The notes: generated by a model not told the origin, from the sequence alone. DNA of 39,484 nt from Peptococcaceae bacterium BRH_c23 (GCA_000961805.1 LADV01000252.1:1-39484); one strand, 5' to 3'. Positions 25,752 to 34,338 are shown, numbered from the stretch's first letter. Numbers and translations are program-made.

Positions 25752-27368
25752 ATGGCTATGGACATTTCGGGAGACTTGTCTGGAATTCGGGCAAGCCAGA
25801 TACAAGAACTTAAGAATCTTTCTGAAATCAAAACAGAACGGACTGAACTTATCAATTCTACAATTCTTGAAGAATTGATTCGCCTAACCCAACTTTGGAA
25901 TCGGGAAATCGCTGTCTATCTTTCCCGTCCCGGCACACTGTTAGCCGGGGCTGTTGGCCGTCATGCCACGGTAGCCCTTCCTCCGATTAAAGGAAGATCC
26001 GTGGGAAAACATTTGCGCTGTATCCATACGCATCCCAAGGGGAACTACTCCCTAAGTCCCCTTGATCATAGTGCCTTATCCTCTCTTCAGCTGGAAAGTA
26101 TGGCTTCCCTTGGTGTTCTCGATGGGCAACTCACGGGAATTCAAATTGCCTATCGGACAGACGAGGACAATCCTTATCTCGTTAATCTCAGCCCTAAAAA
26201 CTGGAATTCCTTTGACTATAACCAGGCTCTTAATGAACTTTCCAAAGGTACATCGAGAGGGACCAAACCTCAGACCCCTCCTAATAGTGAGCGCGCTTTC
26301 CTTATTGCCCTGGAAGAAAGTGACCAAGAAAATCAGGATTATCTAGATGAACTGCGCGAACTAACCCGGTCAGCTGGGGTTGAGGTAGTCGGTCAACTTG
26401 TCCAATTAAGGCGTTATAGCCAGAATCGCAGCTATTTTGGAACCGGAAAACTTGAAGAACTTGTCCACCGTTTACAGGAAACAGAAGCTAATGTGATTAT
26501 CTGTGATGATGAACTATCGACCACCCAGTTGCGAACCTTAGAGGCAGAAACTGGTCTGAAAGTATTAGACCGTTCAGGATTGATCTTAGATATTTTTGCT
26601 CAGCGCGCTCAATCCCGGGAAGGTAAACTTCAAGTTGAATTAGCTCAATTAAAGCATCTATTACCTTATTTAACAGGTCAGGGACAAGCACTCTCTCGTT
26701 TAGGTGGAGGAGTTGGCACCCGGGGTCCTGGAGAAACAAAACTTGAGATGGATCGTCGGAGAATGCGGGATCGCATAACCCAACTTGAAAGAGAATTAAA
26801 ACTTGTACTTCAGCACCGGGAAGTTCAGCGCCGTCAAAGAAGTAGAAGTGGGCTCCCCATCATTGCCTTAGTAGGCTATACTAACGCAGGAAAAACGACG
26901 TTCATGAAAAATGCCATGGAACAAGCGGGTAGTCGTTCCGATTTGCCCCTTGGTGAAAATAGATTATTTGCTACGTTAGATCCCATCGTTCGGAGTATTA
27001 GAGTAAGCTCTTCCTTGGAAGTTCTGCTTAGCGACACGGTTGGGTTTATCAGAAAATTACCCACTCAGTTGATTAATGCTTTTATTGCAACCTTAGAAGA
27101 AGTACAACAAGCGGATGTTTTGATTCATGTTTTAGATGCCAGTCATCCTCAGGCCCTCCAACAAGCTGAGGCGGTCCATCAAGTGCTAAAACAACTTGGA
27201 TGCGTTGAAAAACCTATGCTAAGCTTGCTAAATAAGGTTGATAAAGCCTTAGATGAAGATGCTTTGAATGATTTAGCTCAACAACTTCCTTATCCCGTCA
27301 AAATGTCCCTAACTCGTGGAGATTCTCTCAAGCCAGTATGGAAATATGTCAGCTCATTACTAACCTAA
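25752..27368 (+). CDS. hflX: GTPase HflX with N-terminal JAMM-like extension
   Basis: A ribosome-associated GTPase that splits stalled or heat-damaged 70S ribosomes in other bacteria. The HflX core has the N-terminal domain with GTGKLEELV, the glycine-rich linker LGGGVGTRGPGETKLE and the G domain with G1 GYTNAGKTT at 375-383, SDTVGFIRKLP and NKVDK. At 538 aa it exceeds the usual ~420 because of about 160 extra N-terminal residues. In these, H92-T-H94, seven residues, S102, two residues, D105 fits the JAMM metal-site pattern, with E52 as a possible catalytic Glu. GAGG lies 8 bp before the ATG. In B. subtilis ynbA has the same neighbours. Confidence 0.93.
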   Translation: MAMDISGDLSGIRASQIQELKNLSEIKTERTELINSTILEELIRLTQLWNREIAVYLSRPGTLLAGAVGRHATVALPPIKGRSVGKHLRCIHTHPKGNYSLSPLDHSALSSLQLESMASLGVLDGQLTGIQIAYRTDEDNPYLVNLSPKNWNSFDYNQALNELSKGTSRGTKPQTPPNSERAFLIALEESDQENQDYLDELRELTRSAGVEVVGQLVQLRRYSQNRSYFGTGKLEELVHRLQETEANVIICDDELSTTQLRTLEAETGLKVLDRSGLILDIFAQRAQSREGKLQVELAQLKHLLPYLTGQGQALSRLGGGVGTRGPGETKLEMDRRRMRDRITQLERELKLVLQHREVQRRQRSRSGLPIIALVGYTNAGKTTFMKNAMEQAGSRSDLPLGENRLFATLDPIVRSIRVSSSLEVLLSDTVGFIRKLPTQLINAFIATLEEVQQADVLIHVLDASHPQALQQAEAVHQVLKQLGCVEKPMLSLLNKVDKALDEDALNDLAQQLPYPVKMSLTRGDSLKPVWKYVSSLLT

Positions 27369-27925
27369 ACCCCCAGAGATTGACTACCTAAAGACTGGCA
27401 AAGCTTATCAAATTGAAATCATACGAGAGAATAAACGGTACTACGTCCATGTCACGATTGAAGAGAAAGAAGCTGCACAGTATACCTCAAATGATGGGGC
27501 TATCGGGGTTGATGCAAATCCGGACGGATTAGGGGTAGCAGAGCTGGATTATTACGGCCAATACCGAGGCAGTCATTTTATTCGTGAAAGCGAATGGACC
27601 TATGCACGTTCTAAATCGAAGGTTAAACTTAATACGAAAGGATGTGAAAAGCCTGGTTTCATGGCAACATTTGCGGAAAGCTTGCTTAGCTGAGGTATTA
27701 ACTCCAGCTTAAAGATAAGAAATGGCAACAGTACACGTGGTGAAAGGCTGTTGTCATGGTGATCTTAGGCGATGGGTAACACCCTCTTTTGGATAGAACG
27801 TGAAAGCGGCGGTTAAATCTACGGAGTTTAACCATCCGAAACATAGACGAGAGTCTGTGGCTCAGCAACTGAATCCTGTGACGTTGCCGCTTGTTCGTCG
27901 GACAAGTGAAGGACGCATTTTGTAG
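27364..27925 (+). pseudogene. Decayed TnpB/IS605 OrfB-like remnant
   Basis: The 597-bp gap between hflX and ynbB has no intact gene. From 27364 to a TGA at 27691 one frame reads like the middle of a TnpB-type protein, including RYYVHVTIEE and then IGVDANPDGLGVAELD, which resembles the first RuvC motif (catalytic Asp in GVD). After a frameshift and stops, another frame ends in NHPKHRRESVAQQLNP to a stop at 27923-27925, which may be the C-terminal end. No start codon, intact C-terminal zinc finger or clear element ends are visible. The call rests on motif likeness only. Confidence 0.5.
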
Positions 27926-27965
27926 TTTAGTTAATTTTAATGCGTTTTAGAAACCAGGAAATAGT

Positions 27966-29231
27966 TTGTATTTGAATCCCGATTGGCCGAAGTTGATTAA
28001 CAAAGCAGTAGCCGAAGCGGAAGAAGCACTCTTTCGTCAACTACCTGTACTACAAGAGATAGCCTTCAAAAATCATAAGAAAGTATTAAAAGCATTTCAA
28101 GAAGAGCGAGTTTCTACTTATCACTTACAGGGAACCACGGGTTATGGACTCGGTGATTCTGGTCGAGAAGTCCTCGACCGTGTAGCAGCCCGTATTTTAG
28201 GAACCGAAGCGGCACTTGTCCGCGGTCAGTTTGTTTCAGGGACTCATGCAATTGCTGCAGCCCTTTTTGGTGTGCTTCGACCAGGCGATCATATTATTTC
28301 GGTTAGCGGAGCTCCTTACGATACCCTAGAAGAAGTTATCGGGCTAAGGGGAAAAGGGCAGGGGAGTCTCATAGATTTTGGGATATCCTATGAGGACATC
28401 CCCTTAGACTCACAAGGTAAAATACAATACTCTCTTTTAGGCGAGAGAATTACAGATAAGACCCGCTTACTTATGGTTCAGCGTTCGCGAGGGTATGCTT
28501 GGCGCAACTCTCTGATGATAGCTCAGTTAAAGGAACTTGTAGAAAATGTCAAAACAAACTATCCTCAACTGATTATTTTTGTAGATAACTGCTATGGAGA
28601 GCTCGTCGAAATCCAAGAACCGGGTGATATTGGCGTCGATTTGCTCGCTGGTTCGCTAATTAAGAATCTAGGAGGCAGTCTAGCTCCTACCGGTGGGTAT
28701 GTAGCCGGGCGCGCAGATCTAGTTCAACTCGCTGCCCAGCGCTTAACAGCACCAGGCATCGGTGAGCACATGGGGGCGACCTTAGAGTGGCAACGACTGT
28801 TTTATCAAGGCTTATTTTTGAGTCCCTTGACGGTTTCTGAATCGATTAAAGGTGCGGTTTTTTCCTCAGCATTTTGGCGAGCTTTAGGATTTGAAGTAAA
28901 TCCAGAACCAGAAATGCTAAGAACTGATCTTATCCAAGCCGTTAGGCTCGGATCAAGAGAAAAGCTGATCGCCTTTTGTCAGGGAATACAAAAAGGTTCT
29001 CCACTTGATTCTCACGTCACGCCTATACCCTCTGGTATGCCAGGTTATGAAGATGAAGTCATTATGGCAGGGGGAACTTTTATCTTAGGTTCAACCAGTG
29101 AATTTTCTGCTGACGGTCCTCTCCGCGAACCCTATATTGTTTATCAGCAAGGTGGAATTTCACATCATTATGTGCAGCTAGGCAACATTTTAGCAGCTCT
29201 TAATTTATTTGAACAAGGACTTCTCAGTTAA
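27966..29231 (+). CDS. ynbB: YnbB-type PLP-dependent protein (methionine gamma-lyase / 'aluminium resistance' family)
   Basis: A 421-aa fold-type I PLP enzyme; the length equals that of B. subtilis YnbB. GYGLGDSGREVLDRVAA and VSGTHAIAAALFGVLRPGD form the cofactor phosphate region, VDNCYGELVE holds the Asp that contacts the pyridine nitrogen, and GSLIKNLGGSLAPTGGY contains the Schiff-base Lys. The true reaction is not established; annotations as cystathionine/methionine lyase or aluminium resistance are by similarity. The TTG start is preceded by CCAGGAA at 6-bp spacing. It lies downstream of the transposon remnant, which separates it from hflX. Confidence 0.85.
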   Translation: MYLNPDWPKLINKAVAEAEEALFRQLPVLQEIAFKNHKKVLKAFQEERVSTYHLQGTTGYGLGDSGREVLDRVAARILGTEAALVRGQFVSGTHAIAAALFGVLRPGDHIISVSGAPYDTLEEVIGLRGKGQGSLIDFGISYEDIPLDSQGKIQYSLLGERITDKTRLLMVQRSRGYAWRNSLMIAQLKELVENVKTNYPQLIIFVDNCYGELVEIQEPGDIGVDLLAGSLIKNLGGSLAPTGGYVAGRADLVQLAAQRLTAPGIGEHMGATLEWQRLFYQGLFLSPLTVSESIKGAVFSSAFWRALGFEVNPEPEMLRTDLIQAVRLGSREKLIAFCQGIQKGSPLDSHVTPIPSGMPGYEDEVIMAGGTFILGSTSEFSADGPLREPYIVYQQGGISHHYVQLGNILAALNLFEQGLLS

Positions 29232-29256
29232 CTTTTTCAGACTTAATTCGATGGCT

Positions 29257-29297
29257 ATTCTCCTCAGATAAGTTTAGCTAAACTCGTTGAGGAGAGA
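29257..29297. promoter_or_regulatory. Nested palindrome between ynbB and lepB
   Basis: An outer stem TCTCCTCA (29259-29266) / TGAGGAGA (29288-29295) encloses the perfect 14-bp palindrome AGTTTAGCTAAACT (29271-29284). There is no T run on the plus strand, so it could be a weak terminator or an operator site. Confidence 0.45.
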
Positions 29298-29365
29298 ATC
29301 CACTTTGCTTATATAAGCTTTCTTGAAAAAAATATGTTAATATTTAAGGGGGAAAGAGGTGAATT

Positions 29366-29911
29366 ATGGATACTTCGGAGTCACCAAAAAGTACTGGGCG
29401 ATTTTTAATAGAACTAATAGAAATTGTCCTGATTGCCTTTGCGCTTTCTTGGTTGTTGCGTACCTTTGTGATTGAAGCACGCAAAATTCCTACTGGTTCA
29501 ATGCTTCCTACCATTCAACTTGAAGACCGGGTAATTGTAGATAAGTTTTTCTTTAAACGGTTTGATCAGATTAGCCCTGGTGATATTGTTGTTTTCCATC
29601 CACCAGCCAGTGCCCATGCGACAGATGACTACATTAAACGAGTCGTAGGCTTACCAGGAGATAAAATCGAAATACGAAATCGTACAACCTATGTCAATGG
29701 TCAGCCTCTTTATGAACCCTATCTATTAGAGAAGCCTAACAATAACTTCGGTCCCATAGACGTTCCTGAGAATTCAGTCTTTGTGATGGGAGACAATCGC
29801 AATAACAGTGCGGATTCTAGGGAATGGGGCTTTTTACCGATGGAAAATATTACCGGCAGAACTCTTTTTCGCTACTGGCCTATAGGACAAATTGGTGCTC
29901 TTGCCCGTTAG
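29366..29911 (+). CDS. lepB: Signal peptidase I
   Basis: Cleaves signal peptides of secreted proteins at the outer face of the membrane. The 181-aa protein has one N-terminal membrane helix (about 12-35), the catalytic Ser45 in PTGSMLPT, the general base Lys91 in DYIKRVVGLPGD, and the box MGDNRNNSADSREWG. This is the small Gram-positive type (SipS-like) with one helix. GAAAGAGG is about 5 bp before the ATG. The stop lies inside the terminator hairpin. Confidence 0.96.
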   Translation: MDTSESPKSTGRFLIELIEIVLIAFALSWLLRTFVIEARKIPTGSMLPTIQLEDRVIVDKFFFKRFDQISPGDIVVFHPPASAHATDDYIKRVVGLPGDKIEIRNRTTYVNGQPLYEPYLLEKPNNNFGPIDVPENSVFVMGDNRNNSADSREWGFLPMENITGRTLFRYWPIGQIGALAR

Positions 29912-29930
29912 GCGGGAGCTTTTTTCTTTT
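29897..29930 (+). terminator. Terminator overlapping the lepB stop
   Basis: A 9-bp stem (29897-29905 with 29911-29919, two G-T pairs) around the loop containing the TAG stop, followed by a T-rich tail. Coding and termination signals share bases. Confidence 0.75.
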
Positions 29931-30043
29931 AGAAGCATATACTTCTATGAGAAAGATTATCTTCTCTTATGAGGAAATTTTTTGGGACACAGAGAACATA
30001 TGAATTTTTGTTCTAAAGAGATTAATTGAGAGGGTGGGGTATA

Positions 30044-31147
30044 GTGGGTGAACACAAACTAAATGTGGCTCTTTTATTTGGTGGCCGCTCTGGTGAACAT
30101 GAGGTTTCATTAAATTCAGCCCAGTCTATTTATAATGCCATTGATCGAAATCGTTATAATGTAGAAACCATCGGCATTAATAAACTTGGGCAATGGTTTT
30201 GGGGGGAATTACCAGGGAAATTGATCAAGGATGGCTTCCCTTCCCAAGATCAAGCTTGTCAGGTTACGCTGGTTATTGATCCGACAAACCCGCATTTTAT
30301 TGCTTTAGATGGTCGTGTTCTGCCAAACCAAGGGAAAGTTGATCTGATTTTTCCTGTCCTTCATGGACCCTATGGGGAAGATGGAACTCTTCAAGGATTA
30401 CTCGAAATGGCTAATATCCCTTATGTAGGATCAGGCGTTTTAGGTTCCTCACTTGGTATGGACAAAGATCGGATGAAAGCCGTTTTCCATGAAAAGGAGC
30501 TGCCCCAAGCACGCTACCTGACGTTACTTCGTTCAGACTTACTGAACGAGGTAGAAACAAGTCTTAATCAAATCGAGGCAAAGATAGGCTATCCTTGCTT
30601 TGTAAAGCCAGCTAATCTAGGCTCAAGTGTGGGAATATCCAAGGCCCATCATCGCTTAGAATTGCAGAATGCGCTAAAGGTTGCAGCGAACTTCGATCGT
30701 AAAATCGTTGTCGAAGAAACAATTATTGGCCAAGAAATTGAAGTCTCTGTTCTGGGGAATGACAGGCCAAAAGCCTCGCTTCCTGGAGAAGTTTTACCTG
30801 CGCAGGAATTCTATACTTATGAAGCAAAGTATTCCAATATTGGTTCTAGACTGTTGATCCCGGCAGACCTCGATCAATCTATCGTAGAGCGTTTACAGAA
30901 GATGGCCGTTGAAGCTTTCTGTGCTGTCGAAGCCTGTGGTTTGAGTCGTGTTGATTTCTTTGTAACCCCTCAAAACGAGATTTACCTAAACGAAATTAAT
31001 ACCTTACCAGGTTTTACGGAAATCTCAATGTACCCCAAGCTTTGGGAGGTTACCGGAATTCCGTACTCTGATTTGATTGATGAATTAATCACTTTAGGTT
31101 TAGAACGATTTCAGGATAAACAAAGCTCCAAAATCTCGCCTGAATAA
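30044..31147 (+). CDS. ddl: D-alanine--D-alanine ligase
   Basis: Joins two D-Ala with ATP for peptidoglycan precursors; an ATP-grasp enzyme of 367 aa. Marks are GGRSGEHEVSLNSA at the N-terminus, LHGPYGEDGTLQG, KPANLGSSVGI, and the metal-binding LNEINTLPGFT. The loop region reads FYTYEAKYS, with the Tyr found in D-Ala-D-Ala ligases rather than the depsipeptide (vancomycin-resistance) type. The GTG at 30044 is chosen because MGEHKLNVALLFGG matches the normal family start and a G-rich GAGGGTGGGG is upstream; a TTG at 30026 lacks a site. Convergent with lexA. Confidence 0.95.
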   Translation: MGEHKLNVALLFGGRSGEHEVSLNSAQSIYNAIDRNRYNVETIGINKLGQWFWGELPGKLIKDGFPSQDQACQVTLVIDPTNPHFIALDGRVLPNQGKVDLIFPVLHGPYGEDGTLQGLLEMANIPYVGSGVLGSSLGMDKDRMKAVFHEKELPQARYLTLLRSDLLNEVETSLNQIEAKIGYPCFVKPANLGSSVGISKAHHRLELQNALKVAANFDRKIVVEETIIGQEIEVSVLGNDRPKASLPGEVLPAQEFYTYEAKYSNIGSRLLIPADLDQSIVERLQKMAVEAFCAVEACGLSRVDFFVTPQNEIYLNEINTLPGFTEISMYPKLWEVTGIPYSDLIDELITLGLERFQDKQSSKISPE

Positions 31148-31221
31148 GGTTGCCGATGGCAACCGATGGCTAACCGCTACTAAAGAGTCCTACTTTTAGG
31201 TTTCATGTATTCCCGATCATA

Positions 31222-31264
31222 AAGGGGAGCAGAGATGGATATCCATCTCTGCTCCCCTTATTTT
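31222..31264. terminator. Perfect 38-bp palindrome between ddl and lexA
   Basis: AAGGGGAGCAGAGATGGAT (31222-31240) is followed at once by its exact reverse complement (31241-31259), then ATTTTATTT. It should end ddl transcription; on the other strand only three T follow, so lexA termination here is less sure. Confidence 0.8.
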
Positions 31265-31360
31265 ATTTATCAAATTTAGTGCTTTGATAAAATACTGATA
31301 AAAAATGAAAGAGTAATAGTAAGCGTTCTTTCTAGTGCATATTGTTTAGGGGGCGTCTTA

Positions 31361-31975
31361 TTAGAGGGTACGAAAGACACCGACAACTTTCCCTAAAATC
31401 GAGACGTCCTGGGAATAGATTGGTTCCATAGCAGAGTTTTCGGGCTGGAGCCGAATGAGCGTTCTTTCTTTAAAAAATCGTTTTACAGTTGCTTCATCAC
31501 CTATCAATGCCACAACGATTTCGCCGTTTCTAGCTACATTTTGTTGACGGACGATAATGTAGTCTCCATCCAGAATGCCTGCTTCAATCATGCTATCTCC
31601 TTGAACCTTAAGCATAAAAACATTATCTTGACGAACCAGATCGTCCGGAAGGGGAAAGGTGCCTTCAATGTTTTCCACAGCTAAAATCGGCTGTCCTGCA
31701 GTTACACGACCCACAATGGGCACATGTATCGCTTTCTGCTTGTCAATTGGGTCAATAGAACTATCCAAGATCTCGATGGCCCGAGGCTTTGTAGGATCAC
31801 GCCGGATATACCCTTTTTCCTCTAAGGTCTGAAGATGTCCATGCACTGTAGAGCTAGATAGTAAACCAACAGCTTCGCCTATTTCCCGAACGGCAGGAGG
31901 ATATCCTTTTTTACGTATTTCTTCTTTAATAAATTCCAAGATCTTCGTTTGACGCATTGATAAATCCGGGTACAT
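31361..31975 (-). CDS. lexA: LexA repressor
   Basis: The SOS repressor; RecA filaments trigger its self-cleavage. From the ATG at 31975 it is 204 aa: winged helix-turn-helix at about 1-65 ([28 protein letters not shown]), cleavage pair Ala93-Gly94, nucleophile Ser128 in QGDSMIE and base Lys165 in ATVKRFF. A GTG nine bases upstream is in frame, but GGGGGTG is correctly spaced for the ATG. A LexA-like operator overlaps the -35 box of its promoter, which indicates autoregulation. Confidence 0.97.
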   Translation of the reverse strand: MYPDLSMRQTKILEFIKEEIRKKGYPPAVREIGEAVGLLSSSTVHGHLQTLEEKGYIRRDPTKPRAIEILDSSIDPIDKQKAIHVPIVGRVTAGQPILAVENIEGTFPLPDDLVRQDNVFMLKVQGDSMIEAGILDGDYIIVRQQNVARNGEIVVALIGDEATVKRFFKERTLIRLQPENSAMEPIYSQDVSILGKVVGVFRTL

Positions 31976-32004
31976 AAGTATCACACCCCCATCTATTCAG
32001 GAAT

Positions 32005-32033
32005 ATTGTACCATCCATTGCCGTAAAGTGCAA
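32005..32033 (-). promoter_or_regulatory. lexA promoter
   Basis: Read on the minus strand: TTGCAC (32033-32028), 17-bp spacer, TACAAT (32010-32005), 30 bp before the lexA ATG. Confidence 0.7.
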
Positions 32034-32044
32034 ACAAATGTTCG
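32031..32044. promoter_or_regulatory. LexA box (SOS operator)
   Basis: CAAACAAATGTTCG differs from the Gram-positive consensus CGAAC-N4-GTTCG at one position and overlaps the lexA -35 box. It is also 75 bp upstream of the divergent M23 peptidase gene, so it might control both. Confidence 0.75.
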
Positions 32045-32118
32045 CAATGAATCATGTATAGTCAGTATAAACGAGAATGTGAAAAGAAAATGATCTTTGA
32101 AGAAAGTAGGGGAATAAG

Positions 32119-32907
32119 ATGAGAATTTATACCAGACTCCAACACAGATTAGCTCAGCTCATATTTCTTATTTTACTCGGCATGATTGCATGGCATTTAC
32201 TTCATAAGCCACCTAATATATCAGAAGATATCTATCCGTATTTGAGTTCAGTAACACCTACTCTTGTGAAACAGTGCCATGAAGATAGCCTCAAATCCCC
32301 TACTGCTTCATGGGAGGATTTATTAGCAATCCGTTCGACTCTACCAGAAAAAGAAGCTCAGGCGCTTATTGACCAACTTCGCAATCAAGTTCTATTTAAA
32401 GACTTAAACTGGGGCACGCTTCCGTCAGCTTCCCTTAAAAAAGTTCGGAGGCATCGGGATATCCTAAAGCAATATACATATTATTATCCCGAGAAATATG
32501 TCTTTCCTGTGCAGGGTGCGACCTGGTTCGATGATAGCTTTGGTGCAGATCGAGAAGGAGGATTCCGCAGACATGAAGGGACAGATTTGTTTGGAAAGGA
32601 AGGGACTCCCATTGTTAGTATCTGTGGGGGAAAGATTGAGCAGTTAGGGTGGAACAGGCTGGGTGGAGAACGAGTCGGAGTACGAGGGGATGATGGAAAT
32701 TATTATTATTACGCCCATCTGCAATATAGTTCGCCGCACCTTAGTAAAGGAAAACGAATCGAAAAAGGGGAGGCCATAGGAGGGATGGGGCACACTGGAG
32801 ACGCCTTGACTACACCCGATCATCTTCATTTTGGAATTGAACTACCCAATGGAAAATGGGTCAATCCCTATCCTTTTTTGGCAGTTTGGCAACTATGGAT
32901 GAAATAA
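32119..32907 (+). CDS. M23-family peptidoglycan metallopeptidase, membrane-anchored
   Basis: A 262-aa exported protein: one N-terminal helix (about 12-28), a helical middle region, and a LytM/peptidase M23 domain at about 125-260. The zinc ligands are visible in RRHEGTDLFG (His and Asp) and DHLHFGIE (HxH), and YYYYAHL is also typical. Such enzymes cleave peptide cross-bridges in the wall during growth, division or sporulation. The ATG follows GTAGGGG. It is divergent from lexA across a region with the SOS box; a link to cell-wall control in SOS is possible but unproved. Confidence 0.9.
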   Translation: MRIYTRLQHRLAQLIFLILLGMIAWHLLHKPPNISEDIYPYLSSVTPTLVKQCHEDSLKSPTASWEDLLAIRSTLPEKEAQALIDQLRNQVLFKDLNWGTLPSASLKKVRRHRDILKQYTYYYPEKYVFPVQGATWFDDSFGADREGGFRRHEGTDLFGKEGTPIVSICGGKIEQLGWNRLGGERVGVRGDDGNYYYYAHLQYSSPHLSKGKRIEKGEAIGGMGHTGDALTTPDHLHFGIELPNGKWVNPYPFLAVWQLWMK

Positions 32908-32913
32908 AGGAAC

Positions 32914-32942
32914 TTGCTCAATATTTTAAAATTAGTTATAAT
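32914..32942 (+). promoter_or_regulatory. Promoter for the second DD-carboxypeptidase gene
   Basis: TTGCTC (32914-32919), 17-bp spacer, perfect TATAAT (32937-32942), starting just after the M23 peptidase stop. Confidence 0.6.
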
Positions 32943-33024
32943 AACCTTGTTTGTGCAATCAGAAACTATAAGTTCGGGTAAGCATAAGTAATTACTAAGG
33001 AGATGCCCTAGGAGGGGTTAATCA

Positions 33025-34116
33025 TTGAGCTATAAAAAGCGAAGACATTTCAGATCAAAGGGAATTATACTTGTGATGTTCATTGGAATATTATCGTTGG
33101 TAGGATTCCGCTATTTTGATCTAGGCCCTGCCAAGGTCAAAGGCCTTATTACATTAGCTGAAACTAAACTAAAAATCTTCAAGTCCATGACCTCACTTAC
33201 TCCTACACCAACAGCTGCTGCTATAGCAATTGCTACACCTACAAGTAAAGATAATACTACTAATACTAATACTAATACTAATACTTCATTTTCAAGTTCA
33301 AGTTCAGCTTCGGAGCACATAGCGCCAAAGGTAAGCTACGTACTCCTTGATCCCCAAACGAACCAGATACTTAAATCACAAAATCCTGACTTACAACGCG
33401 CCCCTGCCAGCACCTTGAAACTCCTCACTGGTTTAATCGCTGAAGAGAGCTTGAAAGAGACGGATATCGTGAAGGTCGGCCCTGAAGTAACGGTAGAAGG
33501 CTCCAGACTTGGACTCAGTCCAGGAGACGAAATATCCGTCGACGACCTGTTAACTGCGCTTTATGTCAACAGTTCTAATGACGCAGCTGCTGCTTTGGCA
33601 GTCAAAATCAGCGGTTCAATCCCTGAATTTGCTCAGAAAATGAATAACTATGCCACTGCTCTAGGGTGTCAAAATTCTCGCTTTACGAACCCACATGGAA
33701 TGCCCGACCCTGACCAATATACCACTGCTAGCGACTTTGCTGTGATTGCCAATCACTTTATCAAGAATGAAAAACTCATGAAATATGTTCAGAAAAACCA
33801 CGCACGTGTCCAGTGGAAAGACGCTCAGGGTAAGATTCGTAACGCGGAGTTGCAGAACACGAACCTCCTCCTAGGGGTTTATCCTGGAGACCGAGGTCTA
33901 AAAACTGGTACCACGACAGAAGCTGGTCAATGCCTTGTAACCTATGTCACAAGAGCAGACGGAGATTTATTACTGGTCTTATTTGGGAGTGAGCAACGCT
34001 ATAAAGATACCATTAACTTATTGGATGAAGCGTGGGCAGAGCAACGGTCAAAGGCTGCACTTCGAGACCTATCTAAAGACCCAAGATCGTTGATTGTGAG
34101 TCCGGGACTATTTTAA
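33025..34116 (+). CDS. D-alanyl-D-alanine carboxypeptidase, short linker-anchored type
   Basis: A 363-aa peptidase S11. A basic N-terminus and one membrane helix (about 13-30) are followed by a Thr/Ala/Ser/Asn-rich linker (about 55-98) and the catalytic domain: SxxK as STLK (129-132), SxN as SSN (183-185), and KTG intact at 293-295. It lacks the C-terminal beta domain and anchor of the 9148-10404 protein, so this one is held by its N-terminus. The linker contains an ACTAAT hexamer repeat (33255-33283). The TTG start follows TAGGAGGGG at about 10 bp. Confidence 0.9.
   Translation: MSYKKRRHFRSKGIILVMFIGILSLVGFRYFDLGPAKVKGLITLAETKLKIFKSMTSLTPTPTAAAIAIATPTSKDNTTNTNTNTNTSFSSSSSASEHIAPKVSYVLLDPQTNQILKSQNPDLQRAPASTLKLLTGLIAEESLKETDIVKVGPEVTVEGSRLGLSPGDEISVDDLLTALYVNSSNDAAAALAVKISGSIPEFAQKMNNYATALGCQNSRFTNPHGMPDPDQYTTASDFAVIANHFIKNEKLMKYVQKNHARVQWKDAQGKIRNAELQNTNLLLGVYPGDRGLKTGTTTEAGQCLVTYVTRADGDLLLVLFGSEQRYKDTINLLDEAWAEQRSKAALRDLSKDPRSLIVSPGLF
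33255..33283 (+). repeat. ACTAAT hexamer microsatellite in coding sequence
   Basis: About four and a half tandem ACTAAT hexamers encode alternating Thr-Asn in the extracytoplasmic linker. Copy changes preserve frame and would only alter linker length. Confidence 0.75.
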
Positions 34117-34155
34117 TTTAGTTCATAATAATTAGTACTTTGGAGGTTTGAGAAC

Positions 34156-34338
34156 TTGAATAAGCTTGGTGAGCCTTGCGTTTTGGAAGATCGTGTTTGC
34201 ACAGCATGTGGAGAATGTGATCTTTGTGATCTAGATCCGACAAAACAATGTGATAATTGTTGCCAGTGTATTAAAACACCCGAGGGTGACTTCGCTGAAA
34301 TTGAGATCGACGATATATTAGTGAATATTGAAGAGTAA
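34156..34338 (+). CDS. Small cysteine-rich protein, 60 aa
   Basis: Nine cysteines in 60 residues: C8, C15, C18, C21, C24, then C32, C35, C36, C38 (CxxCxxCxxC, then CxxCCxC), and an acidic C-terminal half (FAEIEIDDILVNIEE). This could bind Fe-S or zinc, but the spacing is not that of a standard 2[4Fe-4S] ferredoxin, which needs CP at cluster ends. The TTG start has GGAGG about 9 bp upstream. It follows the carboxypeptidase by 39 bp and may share its message; a hairpin at 34432-34461 follows. Confidence 0.75.
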   Translation: MNKLGEPCVLEDRVCTACGECDLCDLDPTKQCDNCCQCIKTPEGDFAEIEIDDILVNIEE

